Shown here: in pieces, positions 25,225 to 34,819 of the stretch
Layout of the letters: every line of letters begins with the position of its first letter
Position numbering within the stretch: position 1 is the stretch's first letter
Notes under the pieces: generated by a model
Seen by the model: only the letters and a program-made list of their open reading frames with translations
Database searches by the model: none
Told to the model about the DNA's origin: nothing
Source of the DNA: Streptantibioticus silvisoli
GTDB lineage: Bacteria > Actinomycetota > Actinomycetes > Streptomycetales > Streptomycetaceae
NCBI RefSeq assembly: GCF_027947535.2
Contig: NZ_JAAGKO020000045.1
Span: 1-64,000 of the forward strand
Direction: 5' to 3'
DNA: 64,000 nt
Translations under genes and position numbers: made by a program

Positions 25225-25426
25225 GGCCCTCCAGCAGTCCCTGGGCCGTCCAGTCGCGGCCGCCGGCCCCTCCACGCCAGGCGGGCCGGGGGCCTTCCGC
25301 CCGGCGGGAGCCGACCGGGCCGGGCCGAGCGGGAGGTACCGGCGCGGTCCCCGGCGGCGTCCGGCACTCCGCAAGCGCGGCCCGCCGGGCGGGCGCACGA
25401 TGGAGGGCAACCCCTGGGAGGTCCGC

Positions 25427-26812
25427 ATGGCTCTGCACGAAGTCGACGGCGACCGCCGCAACGCCCCCGACGACCTGTACGCGCTGAACGGCACCGGCAG
25501 CGCGCTGCCGCGCTACCGCATCCCGGACGGTCCGATGCCGGCCCGGGCGGCGGTACGGCTGGTGCAGGACGAGCTGGCGCTGGACGGCAACTCGCGGCAG
25601 AACCTGGCGACGTTCTGCACGACGTGGTCGGAGCCGGAAGTGCGGACCATCATGGCCGACACGCTGGACAAGAACCTGGTGGACAAGGACGAGTACCCGC
25701 AGACCGCCGAGCTGGAGTCGCGGTGCGTGCACATCCTGGCCGACCTGTGGAACGCGCCGGACGGCAGCCGGGCGGTGGGCTGTTCGACGACCGGCTCCAG
25801 CGAGGCGGCGATGCTGTCCGGCCTGGCGCTGCAACGCCGCTGGCGGGCCCGGCGGCGCGCGGCCGGCAAGTCCCTGGACCGGCCGAATCTGGTGTGCGGC
25901 CCGGTGCAGGTGTGCTGGGAGAAGTTCGGCCGCTACTTCGACGTGGAGCTGCGGCAGATCCCGTTGCTCAAGGACAGCCTGACGCTGCGACCCGAGCAGC
26001 TGGCGGACTACTGCGACGAGAACACCATCGCCGTGGTCACCACCTTGGGGGTGACCTTCACCGGTGACTACGAGCCGGTGGCGGCGGCGGCCCGCACGCT
26101 GGACGCGTTGCAGGCGGACACCGGACTCGACATCCCGCTGCACGTGGACGCGGCCAGCGGCGGGTTCGTGGCGCCGTTCCTGCAACCGGACCTGGTGTGG
26201 GACTTCCGGCTGGAGCGGGTCAAGAGCATCAACGCCTCCGGGCACAAGTTCGGCCTGGCACCGCTGGGGGTGGGCTGGGCGATCTGGCGCGACGCCGAGG
26301 AGCTGCCGGACGAGCTGGTCTTCCACGTGGACTACCTCGGCGGTGACATGCCGACGTTCGCGCTGAACTTCAGCCGGCCCGGCGGTGAGGTGGTCGCGCA
26401 GTACTACAACCTGCTGCGGCTGGGCCGTGACGGGTACGCCGCGGTGCAGCGCGCCTGTGCGCAGGCGGCCGGGCGGCTGGCGGACGCGGTGGCGGAACTG
26501 GGCCCGTTCACCGTCCTGCACGACGGCAAGTCGGCGCTGCCCGTGGTGTGCTGGACGCTGGCCGAGCCGCCGGCGCCGGACGGCTGGACGCTGTACGACC
26601 TGTCGGAGCGGCTGCGGATGCGCGGCTGGCAGGTGCCGACCTACCCGCTGCCGGCGGACCGGCAGGACGTCGTGGTGCAGCGGGTGGTGGTACGGCACGG
26701 CGTCACGCGGGACCTGGTCGAACTGCTGCTGTCCGACATCCGCACCGCGCTGGCCGAACTGGAGCGCCAGCACGTGGGAGTGGCCGAGCAGTCGCCCGGC
26801 TTCCACCACTGA
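25427..26812 (+). CDS. gadB: Glutamate decarboxylase
   Basis: This 461-residue PLP enzyme is of normal length. Signatures are DELALDGNSRQNLATFCTTW (substrate loop), TTGSSEAAMLSGLALQRRW, HVDAASGGFVAPF and SINASGHKFGLAPLGVGW, whose Lys274 forms the PLP Schiff base. It converts glutamate to GABA with proton consumption in the cytoplasm. GGGAGG lies before the ATG at 25427. No glutamate/GABA antiporter is adjacent. The C-terminus (QSPGFHH) is short. With the SSADH gene at 18-20 kb it covers the two ends of the GABA shunt. It diverges from the lysX remnant. Confidence 0.93.
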   Translation: MALHEVDGDRRNAPDDLYALNGTGSALPRYRIPDGPMPARAAVRLVQDELALDGNSRQNLATFCTTWSEPEVRTIMADTLDKNLVDKDEYPQTAELESRCVHILADLWNAPDGSRAVGCSTTGSSEAAMLSGLALQRRWRARRRAAGKSLDRPNLVCGPVQVCWEKFGRYFDVELRQIPLLKDSLTLRPEQLADYCDENTIAVVTTLGVTFTGDYEPVAAAARTLDALQADTGLDIPLHVDAASGGFVAPFLQPDLVWDFRLERVKSINASGHKFGLAPLGVGWAIWRDAEELPDELVFHVDYLGGDMPTFALNFSRPGGEVVAQYYNLLRLGRDGYAAVQRACAQAAGRLADAVAELGPFTVLHDGKSALPVVCWTLAEPPAPDGWTLYDLSERLRMRGWQVPTYPLPADRQDVVVQRVVVRHGVTRDLVELLLSDIRTALAELERQHVGVAEQSPGFHH

Positions 26813-26821
26813 CGCGTCCGG

Positions 26822-27685
26822 TCACAGTTCCTGGAGCATCGCCCGGATCAGGTCCCGACTGGCCCGCGGCGACAGGGAGTCGGCGCGCAGTTTGTCCATC
26901 ACCCGGCTGTACTGGGCGACTTCGTCGCGCTTGTCGATGTACAGCGCGCTGGTGAGCTGCTCCAGGTAGACCACGTCGGCCAGGTCGGCGTCCGGGAAGC
27001 CCAGCACGGTGAAGGCGCCGCCCTCGGCCGCGTGCGCGCCGCGGCCGAACGGCATGACCTGCAAATGCACGTTGGGCATCTCCGACAGCGTGAGCAAACG
27101 GTTCAGCTGTCCGCGCATCACCTGCGGGCCGCCCAGCGCCCGGCGCAGCGCGGCCTCGTCGAGCACGGCGGAGAAGCAGGGCGCGTCCTCCTGGCCGAGT
27201 ATGCGCTGTCTGCGCATGCGCAGGTCGACGCGGCGCTCGACCTCCTCGTCGGGGGCGGCGGGCAGGCCGCGGGAGACGACCGCGCGGGCGTACTCCTCGG
27301 TCTGTGCCAGGCCGTGCACGAACTGCACCTCGAAGGTCTGGATGCTGGCCGCGGCCTCCTCCAGTCCGACGTAGGTCTGGAACCAGCCCGGCAGCAGGTC
27401 GCCGTAACCGTGCCACCAACCGGTCACGCTGGCCTCGCGGGTGAGGTCGAGCAGCGTCTCGCGGTCGTTGTCATCAACGCCGTAATACGTGAGCAGGTCG
27501 GCGACGTCACGCTCCTTGACGCCGACCCGGCCGAGTTCCATCCGGCTGATCTTCGACTCCGAGGCGCGGATGGAGTACCCGGCCTGCTCACGGGTGATCC
27601 CGCGGGCCTCCCGCAGTCGGCGCAGCTGGGAACCGAGCAGGATGCGCCGCATCATCGATCCACTGCCCGGCGGTTGAGCTGACAT
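26822..27685 (-). CDS. XRE-family regulator with DUF5753 domain
   Basis: The 287-residue protein has an N-terminal helix-turn-helix (about 15-65: LRRLREARGITREQAGYSI, ASESKISRMELGRVGV) and a C-terminal DUF5753 domain (about 95-275, ending YSRVMDKLRADSLSPRASRDLI). This is the standard streptomycete regulator found with an HATPase anti-sigma-like protein and a DUF397 protein, both present next to it. Start ATG 27685 with GAGGAGGGG nine bases upstream. Palindromes in the divergent promoter region are likely binding sites. It converges with gadB with a 9-bp gap. Confidence 0.9.
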   Translation of the reverse strand: MSAQPPGSGSMMRRILLGSQLRRLREARGITREQAGYSIRASESKISRMELGRVGVKERDVADLLTYYGVDDNDRETLLDLTREASVTGWWHGYGDLLPGWFQTYVGLEEAAASIQTFEVQFVHGLAQTEEYARAVVSRGLPAAPDEEVERRVDLRMRRQRILGQEDAPCFSAVLDEAALRRALGGPQVMRGQLNRLLTLSEMPNVHLQVMPFGRGAHAAEGGAFTVLGFPDADLADVVYLEQLTSALYIDKRDEVAQYSRVMDKLRADSLSPRASRDLIRAMLQEL

Positions 27686-27770
27686 CGGACTGGTCCCCTC
27701 CTCGACGGAGGGCAAGTGTTCCATCACCGGGCGCCGCGGGGGGCCCGATCCCGCCATCAGCGTCCTATTC

Positions 27771-27822
27771 ATGCATGTGCATCCGCGCGTGCATATGCCA
27801 ACTTTGCAGATGCACGTGCATC
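27771..27822. promoter_or_regulatory. Cluster of TGCA palindromes between XRE and HATPase genes
   Basis: ATGCATGTGCAT (27771-27782), a GTGCATATGC element, and the perfect 14-bp palindrome GATGCACGTGCATC (27809-27822) lie in an AT-richer divergent promoter region. Further TTGCATCC half-sites follow. The spacing and position suit operators of the adjacent XRE regulator. Confidence 0.6.
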
Positions 27823-27910
27823 CGACCTTGCATCCGTCGTTTACGTTCGGGACGATGTGGTGCGTGCACGTGTCGACCCCCCGTTCCCGAACACCGAGGT
27901 GCCGGACATC

Positions 27911-28402
27911 ATGAGGACTGAGGGCTCCAGAACTCTGGCGCCGTCCGGAGACGTGGTGTTCCCCACCCAACGGCTCGCCTCTTCGGCGTGCGAGCTGCCG
28001 CCGCGCCTGGAATCGGTGCGCGAGGCCCGGATGTTCACCCGCCACACCCTGCAACGCTGGGGACTGTCGGAGCTGTTCGACAACGTCGCGCTCGTGACGT
28101 CCGAACTGGTCACCAACGCCCTGCGGCACGGCGTCGGCGCGGAGCCGGGCTGGCCGGCCGCCTCCTGCCCGGCCGCTCCCCCGTCGGTGCGCCTGAGCCT
28201 GGCGCACTGGACCTCACGGGTGGTGTGTTCGGTGCGCGACCCCAGCGACGAGGGGCCGATGGAGAAGGTGCCGGACTTCATCGCCGAGTCGGGGCGCGGG
28301 CTGCACCTGGTGGCCTCGTGCAGCGACGCATGGGGCTGGCACCCGCTGGCCGGCACCGGCAAGGTGGTCTGGGCGCTCTTCCCCACCCCCGGCAACCGCT
28401 GA
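27911..28402 (+). CDS. HATPase_c ATP-binding protein (RsbW-like anti-sigma kinase fold)
   Basis: This 163-residue protein has the Bergerat fold: N-box LVTSELVTNALRHG, then VRDPSDEGP and a glycine-rich ESGRGLHLVASCSDAWGW loop. Such proteins bind ATP and act as anti-sigma factors or their accessory kinases. In this gene set the precise role is not established. ATG at 27911 follows GAGGTG; earlier GTG codons in the same frame fall inside the palindrome region. It is divergent from the XRE gene and followed by a convergent DUF397 gene. Confidence 0.85.
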   Translation: MRTEGSRTLAPSGDVVFPTQRLASSACELPPRLESVREARMFTRHTLQRWGLSELFDNVALVTSELVTNALRHGVGAEPGWPAASCPAAPPSVRLSLAHWTSRVVCSVRDPSDEGPMEKVPDFIAESGRGLHLVASCSDAWGWHPLAGTGKVVWALFPTPGNR

Positions 28403-28425
28403 ACCACCCCCGGCAAGGCCGCGGT

Positions 28426-28671
28426 TCAGCGGCCGGCGGCCAGCAGCTGGTCGAAGTCGCCGTCCTTCACACCGCGTAGCAGCGCGGCGACCTCGGCCCG
28501 CGTGTAGACCAGCGCGGGCCCTTCCGGGAAACGGGAGTTGCGCATCGCGACCCCGCCGTGCGGCAGCCGTGCCAACTCCACACATGTTCCCTGTGAGTTG
28601 CTGTGCGTGCTTTTCTGCCAGACGACGTCGTGAAGCGCGCTGGAAACCATGCCGTTGTACGTGCCGTGCAC
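28426..28671 (-). CDS. DUF397 protein
   Basis: An 81-residue protein with the classic DUF397 elements WQKSTHSNSQGTCVELARL, VAMRNSRFPEGPALVYTRAEVAALL and a terminal KDGDFDQLL. These small proteins accompany XRE/DUF5753 regulators; their action is not settled, though toxin-antitoxin-like or signalling partnership has been proposed. Start is GTG 28671 with AGGAGG eight bases upstream, which rules out the longer frame starting at 28776. Confidence 0.88.
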   Translation of the reverse strand: MHGTYNGMVSSALHDVVWQKSTHSNSQGTCVELARLPHGGVAMRNSRFPEGPALVYTRAEVAALLRGVKDGDFDQLLAAGR

Positions 28672-29011
28672 GGGAATACCTCCTGGAACAGGTGTTCTCA
28701 CCAGCGGGAATGATAGCGCGCGATGAACGGGGCGCTCTTCCCCGGGAAAATGATTGATAAACCCGTCCAGCAGCATGCAATTACGACGCGTAGGCCCGCG
28801 CGCGGGCGTGACCAGGCGGTACGAGCGGGGTTATGACCACGCGAATGTCTGCCTTTGTCGGCACCGCCGGGCCTTTCCGCACCGCCCGCCCGGCCGGCCG
28901 CCGCACCCCCGCGGCGGTCGCGGACCGTGTCCGCCGCACATCGCGCCGACAAACTGACGCGGCGTCAAATAACCGTCCCCAAGCCATATATGACGCCGCG
29001 TCATTTCCGTC
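28672..29011. repeat. Intergenic region with two TGACGnnnCGTCA palindromes
   Basis: TGACGCGGCGTCA (28955-28967) and TGACGCCGCGTCA (28991-29003) lie 36 bp apart, with AT-rich sequence between them (AAATAACC, CATATA). A perfect GC palindrome GCCCGCGCGCGGGC lies at 28794-28807. No gene was supported. Confidence 0.8.
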
Positions 29012-30034
29012 TCAGTGGGAATATCCGCCCGTTGTGTCGATGACCCGGCACAGCCGGTAGGTGACCGGGGTGAAGCCCAGCGTGGGCCAGTGGCCGGCGG
29101 CGAGCGGGGAGGCGGTGGGCCAGCTCGCCGTCAACTGACGGTAGCCGTGGCCGAAGGCCCACGCCTGGGCGGTGGCCAGCAGGACCCGGCTGACGCCCTC
29201 ACCGCGCGCGGTCGGCTCCACGTAGGCCTCGGCCAGCTCCGCGGTGTCCTGCGGGGTGAAGGGGCCGGGACGCGCCGGGGTCACCACGACCATCCCGGCC
29301 TCCTCGCCGCGCCGCATCGCCAGCCACGCGCCGCAGGCCGGGTCGCCGAGCGCGTCGGCGTAGCGGACCCGCTGGCGGGCCAGCACCTCCTCCGGCTGCG
29401 GCTGGAACATCGCCGCCTTGCGCCGGTACGCCGACGACTCCGCCGCCATCCGGCCGACCGGTGCCAGGTCGGCGGGCCCGGCGCGGCGGATGGACAGCCC
29501 CTCGACACCGCGCGGCTGGCGTCCGCTGCCCTTGACCGGGATGACGCCGCGCACCGCCTCCAGGCCGAAGCCGAGCCGGAACCAGGCCATCGCCACGGCG
29601 TCGTCGGCGGGCAGTTCGACGTGGTGGACGGTGCGGCCGCGGGCCACCAGGCGTTCGGAGACGGCCGCGTACAGCTCGCGCAGCGCCTCGGTCTCGATGC
29701 CGGGGGCCGGCGCGTGGCCGCCGTGCGCGACCAGGGCCGCCCGCGGGCCGCCGTGGTCGTCGGGGCGGTCGTCACCGAGGTCGCCGCTGGGGCCGGCCAC
29801 CAGGTAACCGGCCGCCTTGGCGCGGCTGCCGCGGGCGACGACCGCTTCGGCGCCGGGTTCGGCCAGGAGCTTCGCGAGGCGTTCCTCGCTGTCGTAGCCG
29901 GCGGAGGAGGCGGTGGACCCGCTGGTGCCGACGCCCGCGAACGGGCGTCTGCGGGTCCTGGCGTACCAGCGGTCAAGGAGCGCGGCGGATTCCGGTATGT
30001 GCTCGGCCGACATGGGCGCGATGGCGAAGGTCAT
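29012..30034 (-). CDS. Double-GNAT acetyltransferase
   Basis: The 340-residue protein contains a typical C-terminal GNAT domain (AEAYVEPTARGEGVSRVLLATAQAW, acetyl-CoA loop, and HWPTLGFTPVTYRLCRVID). The N-terminal half is GNAT-like (ELYAAVSERLVARGRTVHHVEL, AWFRLGFGLEAVRGV). Such tandem GNATs acetylate small molecules or protein N-termini; the acceptor is unknown. It ends in the TGACG motif region and lies 14 bp downstream of another GNAT gene, suggesting one transcript. Confidence 0.85.
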   Translation of the reverse strand: MTFAIAPMSAEHIPESAALLDRWYARTRRRPFAGVGTSGSTASSAGYDSEERLAKLLAEPGAEAVVARGSRAKAAGYLVAGPSGDLGDDRPDDHGGPRAALVAHGGHAPAPGIETEALRELYAAVSERLVARGRTVHHVELPADDAVAMAWFRLGFGLEAVRGVIPVKGSGRQPRGVEGLSIRRAGPADLAPVGRMAAESSAYRRKAAMFQPQPEEVLARQRVRYADALGDPACGAWLAMRRGEEAGMVVVTPARPGPFTPQDTAELAEAYVEPTARGEGVSRVLLATAQAWAFGHGYRQLTASWPTASPLAAGHWPTLGFTPVTYRLCRVIDTTGGYSH

Positions 30035-30048
30035 GGTGCGACCGGACG

Positions 30049-30582
30049 CTAACGGGCCACCGCACGGGGCTGCAAGGCCGGTCCGTCCCCCGGCCGCCCG
30101 GCCAGCTCCAGACCGTAGCAGCGGCTCATCGGGTCGTCCCGGTACAGGCCGAACTTGGTCACCGGGGTGTAGCCGCAGCTGAGGTAGAGCGTGATGGCCT
30201 CCGGCTGGAGGGTGCCGGTCTCCAGCACCATCCGCGCCCGGCCCGCGGCGGCGGCCGACCTCTCCAGTTCGGCCAGCACGAGGCGGGCGAGTCCGCGGCG
30301 GCGGGCCTCGGGCACCACGTACATCCGCTTGATCTCCGCGTCGCCGTCCCGGTGGCCCTCGGGCGAGGCGTCCTTCGCGCGCCAGGCACCGGTGGCGACC
30401 GGTTCACCGTCGAGGTGGACGATGAGGAAGACCCCGGCCGGCGGGTCGAAGTCGGCGGCACTCATCGGGGTGTCGTCCGGGTCGCCGTAGCGCTGGACGT
30501 ACTCCTGCTGCACCCGCTCCGTCAGCCGCACCGCGTCGGGGTGGTCGTAGCGGACGGTCCGTATCTCCAGGTTGCTCTCCAC
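30049..30582 (-). CDS. GNAT-family N-acetyltransferase
   Basis: The 177-residue single-domain GNAT shows AEIKRMYVVPEARRRGLARLVL (acetyl-CoA pyrophosphate loop) and AITLYLSCGYTPVTKFG. The GTG at 30582 gives the natural start (VESNLEIRTVRYDHPDAVRL); longer openings read poorly. It precedes the double-GNAT gene and diverges from exonuclease III. The substrate is unknown. Confidence 0.87.
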   Translation of the reverse strand: MESNLEIRTVRYDHPDAVRLTERVQQEYVQRYGDPDDTPMSAADFDPPAGVFLIVHLDGEPVATGAWRAKDASPEGHRDGDAEIKRMYVVPEARRRGLARLVLAELERSAAAAGRARMVLETGTLQPEAITLYLSCGYTPVTKFGLYRDDPMSRCYGLELAGRPGDGPALQPRAVAR

Positions 30583-30634
30583 ACCGGCATGGTACGTACC
30601 GGGGCGCCCGGGGGTTCCCGGTAGGGTCGGTGCC

Positions 30635-31432
30635 GTGCTCACCGTGACCTCCGTGAACGTCAACGGGCTGCGTGCCGCCGTGCGCAAGGGGTTCCTGCCC
30701 TGGCTGGCGGCGACCGCGGCGGACGTCGTCTGCCTCCAGGAGGTACGCGCCGAGCCGGACCAGCTGCCGGCCGCGGCCGCCGCTCCGGAGGGCTGGTACG
30801 CCGTCCACGCGCCGGCCGCCGCCAAGGGCCGCGCCGGGGTCTCGCTGCTGACCCGGCAGGAGCCGGAGCGGGTGCGGATCGGCTTCGGGTCGGCCGAGTT
30901 CGACACCTGCGGCCGCTACGTCGAGGCGGACCTGCCGGGCCTGACGGTGGCCAGCCTCTACCTGCCCTCCGGGGAGGCGGGCACCGAACGCCAGGAGGAG
31001 AAGTACCGGTTCCTCAAGGAGTTCGAGGCGTACCTGACCGACCTGCGGGCCGGCTGCGCGGCGGCCGGGCGCGAGGTGCTGGTCTGCGGCGACTGGAACA
31101 TCGCGCACCGCGAGGCCGACCTGAAGAACTGGAAGGCCAACCGGGCCAGCGCCGGCTTCCTGCCGCAGGAACGCGCCTGGCTGAGCCACCTCTACGACGG
31201 CGTCGGCTACGTCGACGTGGTCCGCGCCCTGCACCCGGACACCGCCGGGCCGTACACCTGGTGGTCCTACCGGGGCCGGGCGTTCGACAACGACGCGGGC
31301 TGGCGCATCGACCTGGCGGTGGCCACCCCGGGGCTGGCGGCCCGCGCGGAGTCCGCCGTGGTGGAACGCGCCGCCACCCACGCCGAACGCTGGTCGGACC
31401 ACGCGCCGGTGACGGTCCGCTTCACCCGCTGA
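30635..31432 (+). CDS. xth: Exodeoxyribonuclease III (AP endonuclease)
   Basis: This 265-residue member of the exonuclease III/AP endonuclease family shows VTSVNVNGLRAAVRKGF, VVCLQEVRAE (catalytic Glu), YLPSGEAGTERQEEKYRF, VCGDWNIAH (Asp, Asn) and a closing RWSDHAPVTV (Asp-His). It cuts DNA at abasic sites in base-excision repair. Start GTG 30635. Length is normal. It converges with the formamidase-like gene with a 3-bp gap. Confidence 0.92.
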   Translation: MLTVTSVNVNGLRAAVRKGFLPWLAATAADVVCLQEVRAEPDQLPAAAAAPEGWYAVHAPAAAKGRAGVSLLTRQEPERVRIGFGSAEFDTCGRYVEADLPGLTVASLYLPSGEAGTERQEEKYRFLKEFEAYLTDLRAGCAAAGREVLVCGDWNIAHREADLKNWKANRASAGFLPQERAWLSHLYDGVGYVDVVRALHPDTAGPYTWWSYRGRAFDNDAGWRIDLAVATPGLAARAESAVVERAATHAERWSDHAPVTVRFTR

Positions 31433-31435
31433 CGC

Positions 31436-32359
31436 TCACCGCACGGCCGTGTGCCGCAGCACGGCGTGCACGCCCCAGGTGCGGTTGGCCACCTGGGTGA
31501 CCCGCAGGTCGACCGCGGTACTGGCCAGCGCCAGGGCGGCGGCCCGCTCCAGGCCGTACAGGGCGCACATCCACTCCAGCATGGCGTCCAGCGCCTGGGC
31601 GGACGCCTCGTTGAGGTCGGGGTCGAACCCGAAGGTGATCCGGCCGGCCGGGGTGACCGCGTGCGCGGTGCGTACCGGCGGGGCGGTCTCCAGGCCGACG
31701 GTGAGGCGGGTGGTCATGCCGCACTCGACGGCGGTGCCGGACACCTCGCCGTCGCCCTGGGCGGCGTGCCCGTCGCCCACGCACAGCAGCGCGTCCGGCA
31801 CGGTGACCGGCAGGAACAAGGTGGCGCCGGCGACCAGTTCGCGGCAGTCGATGTTGCCGCCGCCGAGCACCCGCGGCGGCACGGTGGAGTGCTCGCCGGG
31901 CTCGGGCGGCGGCATGCCGATGACGCCGAGGAACGGCGCGAGGTCCACGGTGTGCCCGTACTGGTTGGTGCCGGTGCCCGCGTCGGCGTCCAGCTCCCAC
32001 AGCAGCCAGGACGGCTCCCGCCCGGCCAGGCCGAGCCGCCGGTTGAGCGGGCTGTCGGCGGCCGCGGCCACCGTCCAGCCCCACGCGTCGGGCCGCAGCG
32101 ACTCCAGCCGCACCGACAGCGCCATGCCGGGCGCGGCGCCGCGCACCGCGATCGGGCCGACGAGGCAGTGACCGCGCCGCCCGGCCAGCAGCGTCGGGCG
32201 CTCCTCGCCGGGCACCCGCTGGCGCTCCAGGTGCCCGGAGCAGTCCAGGGAACGCACCACGACGGTGTCCCCGGGGTCCACGGTCAGGACCGGCGGCGTG
32301 GTGTTGCAGAAGACGTCGGTCACCGTCTCGGGCCCGGCGTCGAGTCGGTACTCGGCCAC
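31436..32359 (-). CDS. Acetamidase/formamidase-family protein
   Basis: This 307-residue protein fits the acetamidase/formamidase (FmdA/AmdA) fold: TPPVLTVDPGDTVVVRSLDC, VGPIAVRGAAPGMALSVRL, GGGNIDCRELVAGATLFLPV and VGDGHAAQGDGEVSGTAVEC (conserved DGHAxQGDGE). It would hydrolyse short-chain amides to acid and ammonia. Its neighbour on the same strand, an amidase-signature enzyme, is separated by a 180-bp repeat-bearing gap. The start ATG at 32359 has no very strong ribosome site. Confidence 0.87.
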   Translation of the reverse strand: MAEYRLDAGPETVTDVFCNTTPPVLTVDPGDTVVVRSLDCSGHLERQRVPGEERPTLLAGRRGHCLVGPIAVRGAAPGMALSVRLESLRPDAWGWTVAAAADSPLNRRLGLAGREPSWLLWELDADAGTGTNQYGHTVDLAPFLGVIGMPPPEPGEHSTVPPRVLGGGNIDCRELVAGATLFLPVTVPDALLCVGDGHAAQGDGEVSGTAVECGMTTRLTVGLETAPPVRTAHAVTPAGRITFGFDPDLNEASAQALDAMLEWMCALYGLERAAALALASTAVDLRVTQVANRTWGVHAVLRHTAVR

Positions 32360-32437
32360 GTGAACGCTCTCCTGACGTCGGCGGGGCGCGCCCGGCGGGG
32401 CGGCGGGGGTGGCGGCGCCGGCTTCGGCGCTGGCTTC

Positions 32438-32493
32438 GGCTTCGGCGTGGGCTGGGCGCCGGCTTCGGCGTGGGCTGGGCGCCGGCTTCGGCG
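32438..32493. repeat. 23-bp tandem repeat between two amidase-type genes
   Basis: Two perfect 23-bp copies (32438-32460 and 32461-32483) with core CTTCGGCGTGGGCTGGGCG are followed by a partial third and preceded by degenerate GGCTTCGGC pieces. It is non-coding as far as I can see. Confidence 0.85.
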
Positions 32494-32542
32494 TCCGCCT
32501 CCGCTTCGCGGGGAGCGGGACACCGTCGCCGGCGCGCGGGGG

Positions 32543-34198
32543 TCAGCCGGGCAGGCCGGCACCGTAGACCGTCGGGTTGACCTCGGAGGGCGGGCGGCGC
32601 GACCGCGTGGCCTGCTCGAAGGCGTGGGCCAGGCCGATCAGGACCGGCTCGCTCCAGGCGGGGCCGAGGAAGGTGAGGTTGAACGGGGCCCGGCCGGCGG
32701 CCAGGTAACCGGCCGGCACGGTGATCGAGGGGTAGCCGGCCTTCGCCCCGATGTCGCAGCCCTCGGCGTCGACGAACAGCAGGGCGGACAGGCCCTGTTC
32801 GGCCAGCAGCGGATCGATCCGGCCCCGGCTGCCCTCCAGGTCGCGGGCGCGCGCGGCCCGGTAGCGCCCGCTGTCGGCGCTGTCCGGCGCCACGTCCCAC
32901 TGCTGGGCGGCCAGTGCCATCTTCTGCCCGAACTTCAGGGTCCGGGCGGCGTGGGCGTCGTTGAACGCGATGACCTCGGCGAGGGTGCGCACCGGGGCGT
33001 CCTGCGGCAGCCGGGCCAGGTAGGCGTTCAGGTCCCGCTTGAACTCGTAGCTCAGGACGATGGACTCGACGTCGTAGCCGGTCCTGGTCGGCAGCGCGAC
33101 CTCGACCAGGGTGGCGCCGCGGCCGGTCAGCGCGGCCATGGCGGCGTCCCACAGGACGCGTTCGCCGCTGCCCGGCGCGGGCACCTCGTGGTCGACCACG
33201 CCGAGCCGGACGCCGTCCAGGGCGCCGTCGGCGAGGTCGGCGGTGAAGTCGTGGCCGTCCAGCGGGTTCGCGGCGGTGGCGGGGTCCTCCGGGTCGGGGC
33301 CGGCGATGACCGTCAGCAGCGCGGCGGCGTCGGCCACCGTGCGGGCCATCGGTCCGGCGGTGTCCTGGCTGGCGGCGATCGGCACGATGCCGGTGCGGCT
33401 GACCAGGCCGACGGTGGGCTTCACGCCGACCAGCGAGTTGGCAGCCGCCGGGCTGATGATCGACCCGGAGGTCTCGGTGCCGACGGTGACCGCCGCGAGC
33501 CCGGCGGCGGCCGCCGCCCCGGAACCGGAGCTCGAACCGCTCGGGGTGCGGCTGAGGTCGTAGGGGTTGAGGACCTGCCCGGCCAGCGAGCTGTAACCGC
33601 TCGGCATGCCCTCGGTGAGGTAGTTGGCGAACTCGGTGAGGTTGGTCTTGCCCAGCAGCACCGCGCCCGCCACCCGCAGCCGGGTCACCAGCGGCGCGTC
33701 GCCGGCCGGGCGGCTGTCGGCCAGGGCCAGGGAACCGGCCGTGGTGGGCAGTCCGGCCACGTCGATGTTGTCCTTGAGCAGCACCGGTATGCCCAGCATC
33801 GGACCGGTCTCGCCGGCCGCCCGCCGCTCGTCGGCCGCGGCGGCGTCGGCGAGCGCGTCGGGGTTGAGGCAGCGCACCGACCGCAGCGCGGGCCCGCGCA
33901 CGTCCAGCGCGTCGATCCGCCGCAGGTACGCCCGGGTGAGCGCGACAGCGGTGACCGTCCCGGCGTCCAGCAGGGCCGACAGCTCGGCGACGGTGGCCGT
34001 CTCCAGGTCGCACGGAACGCTGTCACGCGCACCGGGCGGGGCGGCGGACGCGGTGATGGGGCTGGTGTCGATGTCGCACTCCCTGGAACGTGGACGGGGT
34101 CCCGGTGAACGCCGCGCGACCGGGCCCGGCACCGGGGTCGCCACCGGGGCCGGGCGTCTCGCACGGCGGAAGACACGACGAAGAGTAGACGGCCGCAC
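32543..34198 (-). CDS. Amidase (amidase-signature family)
   Basis: The 551-residue protein has the amidase-signature Ser-Ser-Lys machinery: Lys142 in [14 protein letters not shown], the Gly/Ser-rich [13 protein letters not shown] (221-233) and nucleophile Ser in [15 protein letters not shown] (about 246). The region [11 protein letters not shown] matches family consensus. The first 60 residues (Arg-rich, then [15 protein letters not shown]) form a poorly conserved extension, so the true start may be further in. It hydrolyses amides; the exact substrate is unknown. It may pair with the downstream formamidase-like enzyme in amide use. Confidence 0.88.
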   Translation of the reverse strand: MRPSTLRRVFRRARRPAPVATPVPGPVARRSPGPRPRSRECDIDTSPITASAAPPGARDSVPCDLETATVAELSALLDAGTVTAVALTRAYLRRIDALDVRGPALRSVRCLNPDALADAAAADERRAAGETGPMLGIPVLLKDNIDVAGLPTTAGSLALADSRPAGDAPLVTRLRVAGAVLLGKTNLTEFANYLTEGMPSGYSSLAGQVLNPYDLSRTPSGSSSGSGAAAAAGLAAVTVGTETSGSIISPAAANSLVGVKPTVGLVSRTGIVPIAASQDTAGPMARTVADAAALLTVIAGPDPEDPATAANPLDGHDFTADLADGALDGVRLGVVDHEVPAPGSGERVLWDAAMAALTGRGATLVEVALPTRTGYDVESIVLSYEFKRDLNAYLARLPQDAPVRTLAEVIAFNDAHAARTLKFGQKMALAAQQWDVAPDSADSGRYRAARARDLEGSRGRIDPLLAEQGLSALLFVDAEGCDIGAKAGYPSITVPAGYLAAGRAPFNLTFLGPAWSEPVLIGLAHAFEQATRSRRPPSEVNPTVYGAGLPG

Positions 34199-34252
34199 GG
34201 CGTACGGAACCCCCCGCGCCGCCCAGTCGCCGCCCGGGCCGTCCCGCCCGGG

Positions 34253-34819
34253 TCAGCGGCCTTCGAAGCGGGCGACCAGCGCGTCCTTGCCGAACATCCG
34301 GGCGGCCTCCAGCGCCGAGGGCGTGCCGGCCACCGGGTCCGCCCCGGCGCCGAGCAGCACCTCGACCACCGCGTCCTCGCCCTTGAAGACCGCACCGGCC
34401 AGCGGGGTCTGGCCGCGGTCGTTGACCCGGTCGGGGTCGGCGCCGCGTTCCAGCAGCGCGGCGACGGTCTCCGGGTGGCCGTGGTAGGCGGCGAGCATGA
34501 TGAGGGTGTCGCCGCGGTCGTTGGACAGGTTCGGCGGCACACCGGCGTCGACGTAGGCCGCGACGGTGTCCGTGCCGCCCTGCCGCGCGAGGTCGAAGAC
34601 CTTGGCCGCGAGCTGGATGACCTCGGGATCGTGCGCCGGCTCGCCCGGGTGCGCGGGCGGCGGCCCGTCGGCGGAGGCGGAGGCGGCCGCGTCGACGGGG
34701 GCGGGGGCCATCGCGGGGGCCGGGGACGTCGCCGGGGTCGGGGCGGCGGGCGCGGGGGCCGGGGTGCGGCCGTCCTCCGGGCCGTTCGGGGTCGGCTCCT
34801 GGTCCGGGGTGCGCGTCAT
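34253..34819 (-). CDS. Ankyrin-repeat protein
   Basis: This 188-residue protein has a Pro/Ala-rich disordered first third (residues 1-60) followed by three ankyrin-type repeats ([62 protein letters not shown]). Ankyrin repeats mediate protein binding; no enzymatic domain is present. The ATG at 34819 has AGGAG seven bases before it, so the longer frame starting at 34924 is rejected. It is 54 bp downstream of nothing on the same strand and is probably monocistronic. Confidence 0.85.
   Translation of the reverse strand: MTRTPDQEPTPNGPEDGRTPAPAPAAPTPATSPAPAMAPAPVDAAASASADGPPPAHPGEPAHDPEVIQLAAKVFDLARQGGTDTVAAYVDAGVPPNLSNDRGDTLIMLAAYHGHPETVAALLERGADPDRVNDRGQTPLAGAVFKGEDAVVEVLLGAGADPVAGTPSALEAARMFGKDALVARFEGR

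Noticed and set aside
24209..26809. Long minus-strand frame across the glutamate decarboxylase gene
   Set aside because: Its upstream part is the shadow of gadB; only its last 60 or so codons correspond to the real lysX C-terminal remnant.
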